The notes under the pieces are model-generated. The model was not told the DNA's origin. It was given only the letters and a program-made list of their open reading frames with translations, and ran no database searches. A program made the translations under genes and the position numbers. Shown here piece by piece: positions 24,345 to 32,866 of a stretch of DNA of 64,000 nt. Location: positions 1-64,000 of the forward strand of contig DASYRX010000061.1 of the NCBI GenBank assembly GCA_036003845.1, in the 5' to 3' direction. Origin of the DNA: DASYRX01 sp036003845. GTDB taxonomy: Bacteria > Gemmatimonadota > Gemmatimonadetes > Gemmatimonadales > Gemmatimonadaceae. The first letter of the stretch is position 1; each line of letters begins with the position of its first letter.

Positions 24345-27044
24345 CTATTCTGATGCCAGCGCTGTATTAGGATCCAGGCGCGACGCGCGCCGCGCGGGGA
24401 CCACGGCCGCGAACAGTGATACGACAACTACGATCGCCGTCGCGCCCACGAAAGTGGCGAGGTCTCGTGTGCCCACTTCATAGACCATCGTCGCGAGCAG
24501 GCGAGTCATCGCGAGTGCACCGACCACGCCGATAACCACACCGATGAGGGCGATGCGCCCGCCCTCCCAGACTACCAGCCGCATGACATCTCGCCTGGTC
24601 GCACCTAACGCCAGCCTCACGCCTATCTCTCTGCTGCGCTGCCCAACGAGGAGCGAGAGCACGCCATAAAGCCCCACGACGGCGAGTGTGAGCGCCAGAA
24701 TCGCAAACGCACCGATGAGCGTCATGCTGAAGCGCTGACGCGCCAATGAAAGGGAGAACACGTCGCTGAAGGTGCGGATCTCGCTGATCGTGAACTGCGG
24801 CGACACTTCGCGCACAGCGGCACGCACGGTCTCGATCGCGTTTCGCGGATTTCCGTTCGTCCTAACGACCAGCGCCAGGCCAGGATACGTGAATTGCGAC
24901 TCTGGTACGTAGACCTGTGGCGTGGCGTCTTCATCCAGAGATGCGAGCTTTACGGTCTCAACAACTCCCACCACACGGCGCGTCGGGGAGTTCGGAACGA
25001 AGTCAAAGAGTGCTTGCACGTCCTTGCCGACGGCATTCTGATCGCCACCGAGGTAGAGACGGGCGAACTCGCGATTGACAACTATTGTGCGAACGCCGGG
25101 AGCATCGTCACTGCCGTCGAACACGCGTCCAGCCGCGACGCCGATTCGTGCCGCCGCAAAGTAGTTGCCGCTCACAACAGAATACTGTGCACGCGGCCCT
25201 TTGCCCGGTGGGTCGGGCGGCCGTCCCGGAATCGCAAGACCTCCGCCCTCGATGGCTCCCGAAAGTGGGAGTGCGCTTGTCGCGCCAGCTGCGACGACCC
25301 CAGGGCTCTGGCCCAATCGTGCTGTGAGCGCGTTGAGGGCGGTTGCCCATCGCGGTCCATCTGCAATGGGATTGAAACGCCCGCCGACCGGCAGGCCGAC
25401 ATTCGCTGTCAGCACCTCGTTAGGGTCGAAGCCTGGACGTGTCTGCTGCAAGCGCACGAAGCTGCGCGTGAGCAGCGTGGCGCCGATGAGCAGAATGAGC
25501 GACAGAGCGACTTCCGATATCACCAGCAAGCGACGCCCTAAGCGCTGCCTGATCGTACCGATCGTCCGCAAGCCACCCGCGTGCAGCGACGCGGCGAGCT
25601 GATTCCATCGCACCGATGACGCGGCTGCCAAACCGAAGGCGACTCCGGCGAGAACAGCGACTGCGCCAGCGAATACCGCCACGCGCCAATCGACGCCAAT
25701 ATCGTCTGCCCTGGGCATCGAGCCAGGCACCATCGCGAGCATCACTCGCGTCACTACATTGGCGATGACAACACCAACAAGCGTGCCAGCAAACGCGAGG
25801 ACAAGGTTCTCGGTGACCAGCTGCCGAGCGATGCGCCCGTGGCCCGCACCTAACGTGGCTCGCAGTGCAAGTTCGCGTTGTCGCGTCGCGACGCGTGCGA
25901 TGAGAAGACTCGCCACATTGGCGCAAACGACGAGGAGCACGAAGATGACGGCGCCGAACAGAATCAGCAGCGAGCGGCGTACTTTAGACGCCGCCTGGTC
26001 ATTCATCGACTTTACGTGATAACCGAGTTTCAAGTTAGGCGCGTTGAGATCCAGGAAGTTCTTGATGATGGTCGTGAGCTCAGCCTGCGCCGATTCGAAT
26101 GTCACATTGTCTTTGACGCGTGCGATAACGGACAGATTCTGCGTTCCGTAATTGCGCGCGTCGCTCGAGTCGAAGACGAGCGGCAGCCAGACGTCAGTCC
26201 GTAGCCCGAACTGAAACGGCGCCGGCAGCTCGGCACCGCGCGGATATGTGAAGCCAGGCGGCATGATGCCAGTGACTGTATGTGCTTCGCCACTCAAGAA
26301 CATCGGCTTGCCGATAATCGAAGAGTCGCCGCCGAAGCGTCGTTGCCAGAGATCGTAGCTAATTACGGCGACCCGCGGCGCGCCTGGTACAGCTTCCGCC
26401 TGCGTGAACGGCTGTCCCGCGATCGGATGGACGCCAAGCACGTCGAAGAATCCCGGGGTGACGCGCGCGCCAGTCACGGGATCTGGGCCCGCATCGCCGT
26501 CTCGCGCGAGGGATGAAGGCCATGAGCGAAACGCGGCCGTGTTGACGTTGCGAGCCTCGCGCGCGATGTCGATGTAGAATCCGCTGCTCAACGGCAGATC
26601 CCAAGGTTCGCCTTCAGTCATCCAGATCATCGCGAGACGCGACGGATCGTGGTAAGGCAATGGCCGCACGAGCACGCCGTTGACAACGGTGACGACTGCG
26701 AGCGTGGCGCCGATGCCTAAGCCTAACGTCACGATCGAAGCGAGCGCGAAGAGCCTGTTGCGCATCAGCCAGCGGAGACTGTAGCCGACGTCCATCTTGG
26801 CTGCTGACCACCAATCTTGACGTTGGCGCGCGGCGTTGCGCGCCTCGCGTCCGCGGCGCAGCTCGGCGCTGATGCCGCCGACGTCGCCGAAGTGTGCGAT
26901 CGCGCGCCGGCGGGCCTCGTCAGGTGCCAAGCCTTCCGCGATGAGCTCGCGCGTGCGCATCTCGATGTGAAAGGCCAACTCGTCGTCGACTTCTCGTTTC
27001 GCGTTGCGAACGGAATCAGCAAGACGGAATCGTTTCCCGGTCAT
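24345..27044 (-). CDS. ADOP permease with N-terminal prefix domain
   Basis: The product has 899 residues. Residues about 12-55 form the helical prefix (VDDELAFHIEMRTRELIAEGL, then ARRRAIAHFGD) diagnostic of PadR-linked ADOP permeases. Two MacB-like periplasmic domains and two FtsX helix sets follow, each with loops such as RQRELALRATLGAGHGR and RSREIGVRLALGATRRD. It is co-transcribed with the PadR gene 21 bases upstream. The prefix is thought to bind the regulator or sense the transport state; transported compound unknown. Confidence 0.93.
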   Translation of the reverse strand: MTGKRFRLADSVRNAKREVDDELAFHIEMRTRELIAEGLAPDEARRRAIAHFGDVGGISAELRRGREARNAARQRQDWWSAAKMDVGYSLRWLMRNRLFALASIVTLGLGIGATLAVVTVVNGVLVRPLPYHDPSRLAMIWMTEGEPWDLPLSSGFYIDIAREARNVNTAAFRSWPSSLARDGDAGPDPVTGARVTPGFFDVLGVHPIAGQPFTQAEAVPGAPRVAVISYDLWQRRFGGDSSIIGKPMFLSGEAHTVTGIMPPGFTYPRGAELPAPFQFGLRTDVWLPLVFDSSDARNYGTQNLSVIARVKDNVTFESAQAELTTIIKNFLDLNAPNLKLGYHVKSMNDQAASKVRRSLLILFGAVIFVLLVVCANVASLLIARVATRQRELALRATLGAGHGRIARQLVTENLVLAFAGTLVGVVIANVVTRVMLAMVPGSMPRADDIGVDWRVAVFAGAVAVLAGVAFGLAAASSVRWNQLAASLHAGGLRTIGTIRQRLGRRLLVISEVALSLILLIGATLLTRSFVRLQQTRPGFDPNEVLTANVGLPVGGRFNPIADGPRWATALNALTARLGQSPGVVAAGATSALPLSGAIEGGGLAIPGRPPDPPGKGPRAQYSVVSGNYFAAARIGVAAGRVFDGSDDAPGVRTIVVNREFARLYLGGDQNAVGKDVQALFDFVPNSPTRRVVGVVETVKLASLDEDATPQVYVPESQFTYPGLALVVRTNGNPRNAIETVRAAVREVSPQFTISEIRTFSDVFSLSLARQRFSMTLIGAFAILALTLAVVGLYGVLSLLVGQRSREIGVRLALGATRRDVMRLVVWEGGRIALIGVVIGVVGALAMTRLLATMVYEVGTRDLATFVGATAIVVVVSLFAAVVPARRASRLDPNTALASE

Positions 27045-27065
27045 ACCAGCTCCAACTAAGAGTCT

Positions 27066-27401
27066 TTACGAGGCGTGTGCTGTTTCGAGAGCGCGGTCGA
27101 CAGCAGCCGCGAAGACCTGCCATCGCCGTCGTTCGGATCGCAGTTGAGCGCGGCCCTTCGGCGTGAGTTTGTAATACTTCGCTTGGCGCCCGGTCTCAGA
27201 TTCTCCCCACTCTTCGCTGAGCCAGCCTTTGCGTTCGAGGCGGTGCAGCGCGGGATAGAGCGCGCCCTCTTGAACGACTAGAACATCGGCCGTAGTGGTG
27301 CGGATCCAGCGGCCGATGGCGTAGCCGTGTCGCGGTCCCCAGCTGACGGCTTTGAGGATGAGTAGATCGAGCGTGCCAGTGAAGAGGTCGGAGCCGGCCA
27401 T
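27066..27401 (-). CDS. PadR-family regulator paired with ADOP permease
   Basis: The product has 111 residues: DLLILKAVSWGPRHGYAIGRWI, EGALYPALHRLERKGWL, then the wing ETGRQAKYYKLTPKG. It is the shorter, AphA/PadR subtype 2 kind. AGGGAG lies 6 bases upstream of the ATG. It very probably controls the adjacent permease gene; the leader TATGTCACCTAGGGAGATATA contains TAT-rich ends suitable for binding, but no clean dyad. Confidence 0.93.
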   Translation of the reverse strand: MAGSDLFTGTLDLLILKAVSWGPRHGYAIGRWIRTTTADVLVVQEGALYPALHRLERKGWLSEEWGESETGRQAKYYKLTPKGRAQLRSERRRWQVFAAAVDRALETAHAS

Positions 27402-27540
27402 TATATCTCCCTAGGTGACATAGGTATGCAGAGGTGCAAAGCATAAGTCAACTAGGGGTCCATCCGTCGACGGGTGTCGCTGGCCGCGAGAATCAGCAGA
27501 GCAGTGAACGCGCGCCTAACGCGCGGCCACTAATTACGCG

Positions 27541-28407
27541 TCAGTAAGCCTTGGCACTCGGTAGCGCGAGCCGTCCCGTCACAGTATCCGCGAACGCGCG
27601 CACCGCTGCGTAGTAACGCGCTCGATCGACCTCGAACGCGTGCTCGTGCCCACCGGACACAGTGAGGAAGCTCTTCGGCGTAACCGCGGCTTCGTACAGG
27701 CGCTGGCCGTGGGCGTACGGAATGATCTCGTCGTCCGTCGCATGGATGAACAGCTTCGGCGCCACGATTCCGTGGATGCGTCCAATGGAATTGAAGTCGT
27801 TGCTCGACAGCAGCCTAACGGGGAGCCACGGATACAGCTCTTGCCCGCGGTCGGAGACGGCGGTAAAGGCGCCCTCCACAATGAGACCCGCCGCGCGCAC
27901 CTTGCTCGCGAGATAGGTAGCCACACCGCTGCCAAGCGAATGACCGTAGATCACCAATCGCTCGGGTGGCACGCCAAGAGAATCCGTCAGGTAGTGGTAC
28001 GCAGCCTCGGCGTCGCTATACAGCCCGTTCTCAGTCGGCGAGCCCGCGCTTTCACCAAAGCCGCGGTAGTCGAACTGAAAGACATTCATTCCTTGTTGGC
28101 GCATCCAGGCGGCCCAGCGCGGCCGGCCATACGACGAGATGTTCCCCGCATTGCCGTGACAATCGAGAACCCACGCGCCGTTCGCCGAGTCTGCGCCCGG
28201 GGCGAAGATCAGCCAACCAACGAGCTTTGTGCCGTCCGCACTGGCGAACCTGACAATGCGCGGCGCGATGCCTAACGCAGTATCGGGATGCTGCACGACG
28301 CGCTCGCCCGGATGGTAGACCAGGGACGTTTCGTTGATCTTCACGTAGGCGGCCGCCGCGAGGTAGCCCGCACCCGCCAACGCCAGCAGAGCGACGATTA
28401 TGCGCAT
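27541..28407 (-). CDS. Membrane-anchored alpha/beta hydrolase (BEM46/ABHD13-like)
   Basis: The product has 288 residues. One N-terminal hydrophobic segment (IVALLALAGAGYLAAAAYV) is followed by ETSLVYHPGE. The catalytic triad is present: Ser in VIYGHSLGSGVA, Asp in FIHATDDEIIPY and His in SGGHEHAFE; the oxyanion loop is CHGNAGNIS. This fits the BEM46-like serine hydrolase family, with unknown substrate. It stands alone between the PadR and CstA genes. Confidence 0.88.
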   Translation of the reverse strand: MRIIVALLALAGAGYLAAAAYVKINETSLVYHPGERVVQHPDTALGIAPRIVRFASADGTKLVGWLIFAPGADSANGAWVLDCHGNAGNISSYGRPRWAAWMRQQGMNVFQFDYRGFGESAGSPTENGLYSDAEAAYHYLTDSLGVPPERLVIYGHSLGSGVATYLASKVRAAGLIVEGAFTAVSDRGQELYPWLPVRLLSSNDFNSIGRIHGIVAPKLFIHATDDEIIPYAHGQRLYEAAVTPKSFLTVSGGHEHAFEVDRARYYAAVRAFADTVTGRLALPSAKAY

Positions 28408-28470
28408 ATTAGTGCCGTTCCAACTCGGACGGTCGCGTGCATCGGCTCTGCGAAAGCAGTTGAAGCGGCA

Positions 28471-30798
28471 CTAGCAGCAGCGGTTCCCCGGCTTCGAGTA
28501 CCGCGCGTCCAGTCGCTCCGCGGCGAATTGCGCGGGCGTGAGTATATCCCCACCCGGTTCAATCCGTCGCGGAAGCGCGCGAACTGCAGCGGCATAGCGT
28601 CGCCAGTCGGGTGCGCCGATGATCACTCGCACTGCGGACGCCGCCGCGCCAAAGACGGCGCGCGGCGCGAAACGGGAGGGCCGAGGAGCAGCTTCCGAGG
28701 CCAGCGCGACACCTAACGGCTCCGCGCGCTGCATGGCCATCGCAAGCGCAGGTTCGTATGGGACCTCCGTCGACACAACGGCTTTGCGTCCGCTCAGCGT
28801 CGACCACCATTCACGCGCCGACGCCGCAAGGATCACAATCACGCTGAGCATGAAGAATCCGGCGACAAACGCATCCAGCCGGTCATTGAAGATGAGACGC
28901 CGCGCCGCTTCCGCTGTGGCCACTCCCGCCGGCACGCGTCCATCCGCCAATGCTTCTGAAAATGCGCGGGCATGTGCGAGGAAGCCGAGTCGCGGCTCGC
29001 TCGAGAAGATCTTGATGTAGCCTGCGCTCATCGTCACCGATACGAGCCAGACGAGCGGCAGGATCGTGATCCACGCGTAGCGTGCCTTGCCCATCTTGAT
29101 GATGACCGTCGTGCCGACGCAGAGCGCGACAGACGCGAGGAGCTGATTGGCGATTCCGAACAGCGGCCACAGCGAGTTGATGCCACCTAACGGGTCGGTC
29201 ACTCCCGAGTAGAGGAAGTACCCCCACATCGCCACGAAAATCGCGCTCGTCACGACGACGCCAGGATACCAGGACACACGGCCGAGCGGCGCCCACGCGT
29301 GCTTGAGCAGATCCTGCAACATGAAGCGGCCAACACGCGTCCCGGCGTCAAGCGTCGTGAGAATGAACAGTGCCTCGAACATGATCGCGAAGTGGTACCA
29401 GAGCGCGAGCGCGCCAGACCCACTGAAGGCATTGGAGAAGATGGTCGCCATGCCGACGGCGAGACTCGGCGCCCCGCCCGTTCGGGAGAGCAGCTTCTGC
29501 TCGCCGATCGTCCGCGTCAGCTCGTTGAACTGCGCCGCGTCGAGCGTGAAGCCCCAGTTGCGGATCGCTTCGGCGGCGCTCTCGACGGTTGAGCCTAACG
29601 CTGCGGCGGGAGCATTGATAGCGAAGTAGACGCCCGGCGTGAGTGCGCATGCCGCGACGAGCGCGAGCGTGGCCACGAGCGACTCAGTCAGCATCGCACC
29701 GTACCCAATGAAGCGGGCATCAGGCTCGCGTTGGAGGATCTTTGGGGTTGTGCCTGACGAGATGAGCGAGTGGAAGCCCGAAATCGCGCCACACGCGATC
29801 GTTATAAAAGCGAATGGGAATAGTTTGCCGGCGAACACCGGACCTGTCCCGTCGATGAAACGCGTGACGGCCGGCATGTGCAGGGGAGGCAGGTATATCA
29901 GGATGCCGAGTGCCAGCAAGAGAACGACGCCGATCTTCACGAACGCCGAGAGGTAATCGCGCGGCGCGAGCAGCAACCAGACCGGAAGAACGGACGCCGC
30001 GAAGCCGTAGATCATGATTGCCCACGCGATCGTCGTCCGCTGCAGCGTGAACATCGGCCCGTACACCGGATGCTCGGCGACCGAGCGGCCGGCATAGAGC
30101 GCCACGATCAATAAGACAAGGCCGATCGCTGTCGCTTCGAGAACCTTGTGCGGGCGAATCCAACGCATGTACGCGCCCATGATCAGCGCGATTGGAATCG
30201 TGAGCCCTACGGTCACGATCCCCCACGGGCTCTCGCCTAACGCGTTGACGACAACGAGCGCGAGCACGGCGATGAGCACGATCATGATGCCGAGGACGGC
30301 GACGAGCGCTGTGAATCCGGCGGCGGTCCCGATCTCTTCCTTCGCCATCTGGCCGAGCGTCTTGCCGTTGCGCCTAACGGAAGACGCCAAAATGACGAAG
30401 TCCTGCACGGCGCCACCGAGCGCGACGCCGATGATGATCCAGAGGGCGCCAGGCAGGTAGCCGAACTGGGCTGCGAGCGTCGGGCCAACGAGCGGGCCAG
30501 GGCCGGCGATGGCCGCGAAGTGGTGGCCGAAGACGATCCAGCGATTTGTGGGGACGTAGTCGCGGCCGTCGTTCAGGCGCTCCGACGGCGTTTTGCGTGT
30601 CGGATCGAGCGCGAAGACATTGCTCGAGATGATGCGGCTGTAGAACCGGAACGCGACCAGATAGCAGCACACAGCTGCTGTCACGAGCCAGGCCGCGTTG
30701 ATCGTCTCGCCGCGTTTGAGCGCGACATAGCTCAGTGCGCCCACACCAACAGTACCGACTGCAATCCAAATCAGATTTGGGACTATACGACGCATCAT
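28471..30798 (-). CDS. cstA: CstA-family peptide/pyruvate transporter
   Basis: The product has 775 residues and many membrane helices. Family landmarks are NDGRDYVPTNRWIVFGHHFAAIAGPGPLVGP in short form near the start, LAAQFGYLPGALWI, GAVQDF, and FHSLISSGTTPK mid-protein. The CstA/BtsT family imports pyruvate or peptides, typically during carbon limitation. The extended C-terminal cytoplasmic tail (AVRALPRRIEPGG onwards) is ordinary for CstA. GAGGGA lies directly before the start. The small companion usually found with E. coli cstA is not seen. Confidence 0.93.
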   Translation of the reverse strand: MMRRIVPNLIWIAVGTVGVGALSYVALKRGETINAAWLVTAAVCCYLVAFRFYSRIISSNVFALDPTRKTPSERLNDGRDYVPTNRWIVFGHHFAAIAGPGPLVGPTLAAQFGYLPGALWIIIGVALGGAVQDFVILASSVRRNGKTLGQMAKEEIGTAAGFTALVAVLGIMIVLIAVLALVVVNALGESPWGIVTVGLTIPIALIMGAYMRWIRPHKVLEATAIGLVLLIVALYAGRSVAEHPVYGPMFTLQRTTIAWAIMIYGFAASVLPVWLLLAPRDYLSAFVKIGVVLLLALGILIYLPPLHMPAVTRFIDGTGPVFAGKLFPFAFITIACGAISGFHSLISSGTTPKILQREPDARFIGYGAMLTESLVATLALVAACALTPGVYFAINAPAAALGSTVESAAEAIRNWGFTLDAAQFNELTRTIGEQKLLSRTGGAPSLAVGMATIFSNAFSGSGALALWYHFAIMFEALFILTTLDAGTRVGRFMLQDLLKHAWAPLGRVSWYPGVVVTSAIFVAMWGYFLYSGVTDPLGGINSLWPLFGIANQLLASVALCVGTTVIIKMGKARYAWITILPLVWLVSVTMSAGYIKIFSSEPRLGFLAHARAFSEALADGRVPAGVATAEAARRLIFNDRLDAFVAGFFMLSVIVILAASAREWWSTLSGRKAVVSTEVPYEPALAMAMQRAEPLGVALASEAAPRPSRFAPRAVFGAAASAVRVIIGAPDWRRYAAAVRALPRRIEPGGDILTPAQFAAERLDARYSKPGNRCC

Positions 30799-30842
30799 TC
30801 CCTCATCCTGAGGCCGGCGACAATCTAAGAGCCAGCACCTTA

Positions 30843-30873
30843 GGGGTTAGGGGATGGGGGTTAGGGGTTAGGG
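30843..30873 (+). repeat. G-rich TTAGGGG array between cstA and isocitrate dehydrogenase
   Basis: Five tracts of three to five G are separated by TTA or AT, a perfect G-quadruplex pattern on the + strand and identical in form to telomere-like TTAGGG repeats. It lies 45 bases upstream of the + strand gene and in the promoter region of the divergent cstA. Confidence 0.75.
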
Positions 30874-30917
30874 AACGACCTGACCCACCTTAGGTTACCG
30901 ACGCGCATTCAGTCCTC

Positions 30918-31976
30918 ATGAAGAACATTCCTTGTACGCTGATTCCCGGTGATGGGATTGGGCCGGACATCACAGACGCGACACTGCGCGTGCTGGACGC
31001 AGTTCGTGCAACGGGTGGCGTCGCCTTCGAGTGGGATCGACAGCTCGCCGGTATGGCTGCGGTCAAAGCAGTCAACGATCCGATGCCTGACGCGACGCTC
31101 GAGTCCATCAAACGCACGCGTCTGGCGCTCAAGGGACCGCTGGAGACGCCGTCCGGGGGAGGCTATCGCTCGGTGAATGTCGCGCTGCGTAAGGCGTTCG
31201 ATCTCTACGCCAACGTGCGCCCGACGAAAGACATGATCCCAGGCGGCCGCTTCGACAACGTCGACATCGTGCTGGTACGTGAGAACACCGAAGGTCTCTA
31301 CGCTGGCCTGGAGCACTACATCAAGATTGGCACGGATGAAAAGGCCGCCGCGCAGTCTGTGGCGCTGGTGACGCGCGTCGGCTCGGAGCGTGTCATCCGC
31401 TATGCGTTTGAGTACGCGGTGCGGCACGGGCGCAAGCGCCTAACGCTTGTGCACAAGGCGAATATCCTGAAATACTCGCAAGGGCTCTTTCGCGAGATCG
31501 GCCAGCAGGTCGCCACCGAGTATCAGGGGAAGATCGCGTACGACGAGCAGATCATCGACGCGATGGCGATGAAGCTCGTGCTGTACCCTGAAAAGTTCGA
31601 CGTACTCGTCACGACGAACATGTTCGGCGACATTCTCTCGGATTTGGCGTCGGGGCTCGTGGGCGGACTGGGTCTCGCACCGGGAGCCAACATCGGTGAG
31701 CATGCCGCGATCTTCGAAGCCGTGCACGGAACGGCGCCGGACATCGCGGGGCAGGGCATCGCCAATCCGGGCGCACTGATTCTGGCTGCGTGTCTGATGC
31801 TCGAACACGTGGGCGACCTAACGAGTGCTGCTCGCATCCGTGCAGCGCTCGAGGCGGTGTTACGTGAGGGGAAGGTGCTGACGCGCGACCTGGGTGGCAC
31901 CGCGACGACCCTGCAGTTCAGCGACCACATCATTGGCAAGCTCGAGTCCAGCGCCATCCCAGCCGCCGCGCGCTAG
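30918..31976 (+). CDS. NAD-type isocitrate/isopropylmalate dehydrogenase family enzyme
   Basis: The product has 352 residues. The nucleotide-binding start is TLIPGDGIGPDI. The substrate loop ALKGPLETPSGGGYRSVNVALRK with S and N fits isocitrate rather than isopropylmalate. VRENTEGLYAGLEH, the metal aspartates in NMFGDILSDLASG and HGTAPDIAGQGIANP follow. Hence an NAD-linked isocitrate dehydrogenase of the short type, feeding the TCA cycle, is most likely; homoisocitrate dehydrogenase is a less likely option. Confidence 0.9.
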   Translation: MKNIPCTLIPGDGIGPDITDATLRVLDAVRATGGVAFEWDRQLAGMAAVKAVNDPMPDATLESIKRTRLALKGPLETPSGGGYRSVNVALRKAFDLYANVRPTKDMIPGGRFDNVDIVLVRENTEGLYAGLEHYIKIGTDEKAAAQSVALVTRVGSERVIRYAFEYAVRHGRKRLTLVHKANILKYSQGLFREIGQQVATEYQGKIAYDEQIIDAMAMKLVLYPEKFDVLVTTNMFGDILSDLASGLVGGLGLAPGANIGEHAAIFEAVHGTAPDIAGQGIANPGALILAACLMLEHVGDLTSAARIRAALEAVLREGKVLTRDLGGTATTLQFSDHIIGKLESSAIPAAAR

Positions 31977-32838
31977 CGGAGCGGAATCGGGGCGCGCGCT
32001 GCGCGTTCTGCAGGTCGGCGATTTTCACCTGGCCAAGCCGGCGCGACCCGATCTCATCGCCGCGCTGGAGACGCTGCTCGCCCGCGAGCGCTACGACGTC
32101 GTAGTGTTTTGCGGCGATTTCGCGCAGCGATCACGCATGGGTGAGTTCATCGCTGGGACTGCACTCGTTAGGTACGCGCGCCAATTTGGACAAACGATCG
32201 CGGTACCGGGAAACCATGACGTGGCGTGGTGGCGATCGCCGCTGCACCTGCTTGGCGAGGAGCGGATCACGCGCAAGTATCGCCGTTGGCTCGATCCGAA
32301 CGTGGAACCGGTGTTGAGCGTGAATGGCGCCACATTCGTCGGGCTCAACAGCTCGCACGGGATCGCCCCGTACACGCTGACGACTCGACTGCGCGACCTG
32401 GCAGTGGTTGGTATGGTCACGGACGCGCAGCTCGATCGCTGCAAGACGCTGCTTGCTCGAATTTCCCCCGGCGACCTCCGCGCGATCGTCATGCACCACA
32501 ATCCCGTGCGCGGTGAGCTGTCGCAACGTTTTGGCATCCCCAATCACCGCAAAGTCCTGACAGCGTTTGCCGCGGCCGGCTGCGACCTCGTGCTCGCTGC
32601 GCACGACCATCAGGAGCGCGTCGAAGCTGTGACGCTGCCGGACGGCAGGGGCGGGAATCGAACCGTGGTCGTGTCGGTTTGTGGGACAATCAGCTCGCGC
32701 TCACGCGGCGGGCGGCCGTGCTCTGCGACAGCTGTCACCATCGACAGTAGCTCGATGACCTTCGACATTCTGATGGCGAGCGACGCTCGCCCATCATTCG
32801 AGCCAGCGCAGCGACTCGTCTTCCCTCGCGCACCCTGA
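31894..32838 (+). CDS. Calcineurin-like metallophosphoesterase
   Basis: The fold is certain: the metal ligands appear as QVGDFHL (D-x-H), CGDF (GD), VPGNHDVAWW (GNHD), MHHNP and LAAHDHQ (GHxH-like, here A-H-D-H). It likely hydrolyses phosphodiesters, for example cyclic nucleotides; target unknown. The start is uncertain: no ATG fits; GTG 31894 or TTG 31933, both inside the end of the dehydrogenase gene, are the nearest start codons. The domain itself begins near 32005. Confidence 0.8.
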   Translation: MAPRRPCSSATTSLASSSPAPSQPPRASGAESGRALRVLQVGDFHLAKPARPDLIAALETLLARERYDVVVFCGDFAQRSRMGEFIAGTALVRYARQFGQTIAVPGNHDVAWWRSPLHLLGEERITRKYRRWLDPNVEPVLSVNGATFVGLNSSHGIAPYTLTTRLRDLAVVGMVTDAQLDRCKTLLARISPGDLRAIVMHHNPVRGELSQRFGIPNHRKVLTAFAAAGCDLVLAAHDHQERVEAVTLPDGRGGNRTVVVSVCGTISSRSRGGRPCSATAVTIDSSSMTFDILMASDARPSFEPAQRLVFPRAP

Positions 32839-32866
32839 AGCCACTCACGTAGCTTCCGCGCCACTT

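Noticed and set aside
30843..30873. Chromosome end (telomere) suggested by TTAGGGG repeats
   Set aside because: The array is only about 30 bases, lies between ordinary genes, and similar arrays occur at other internal sites.
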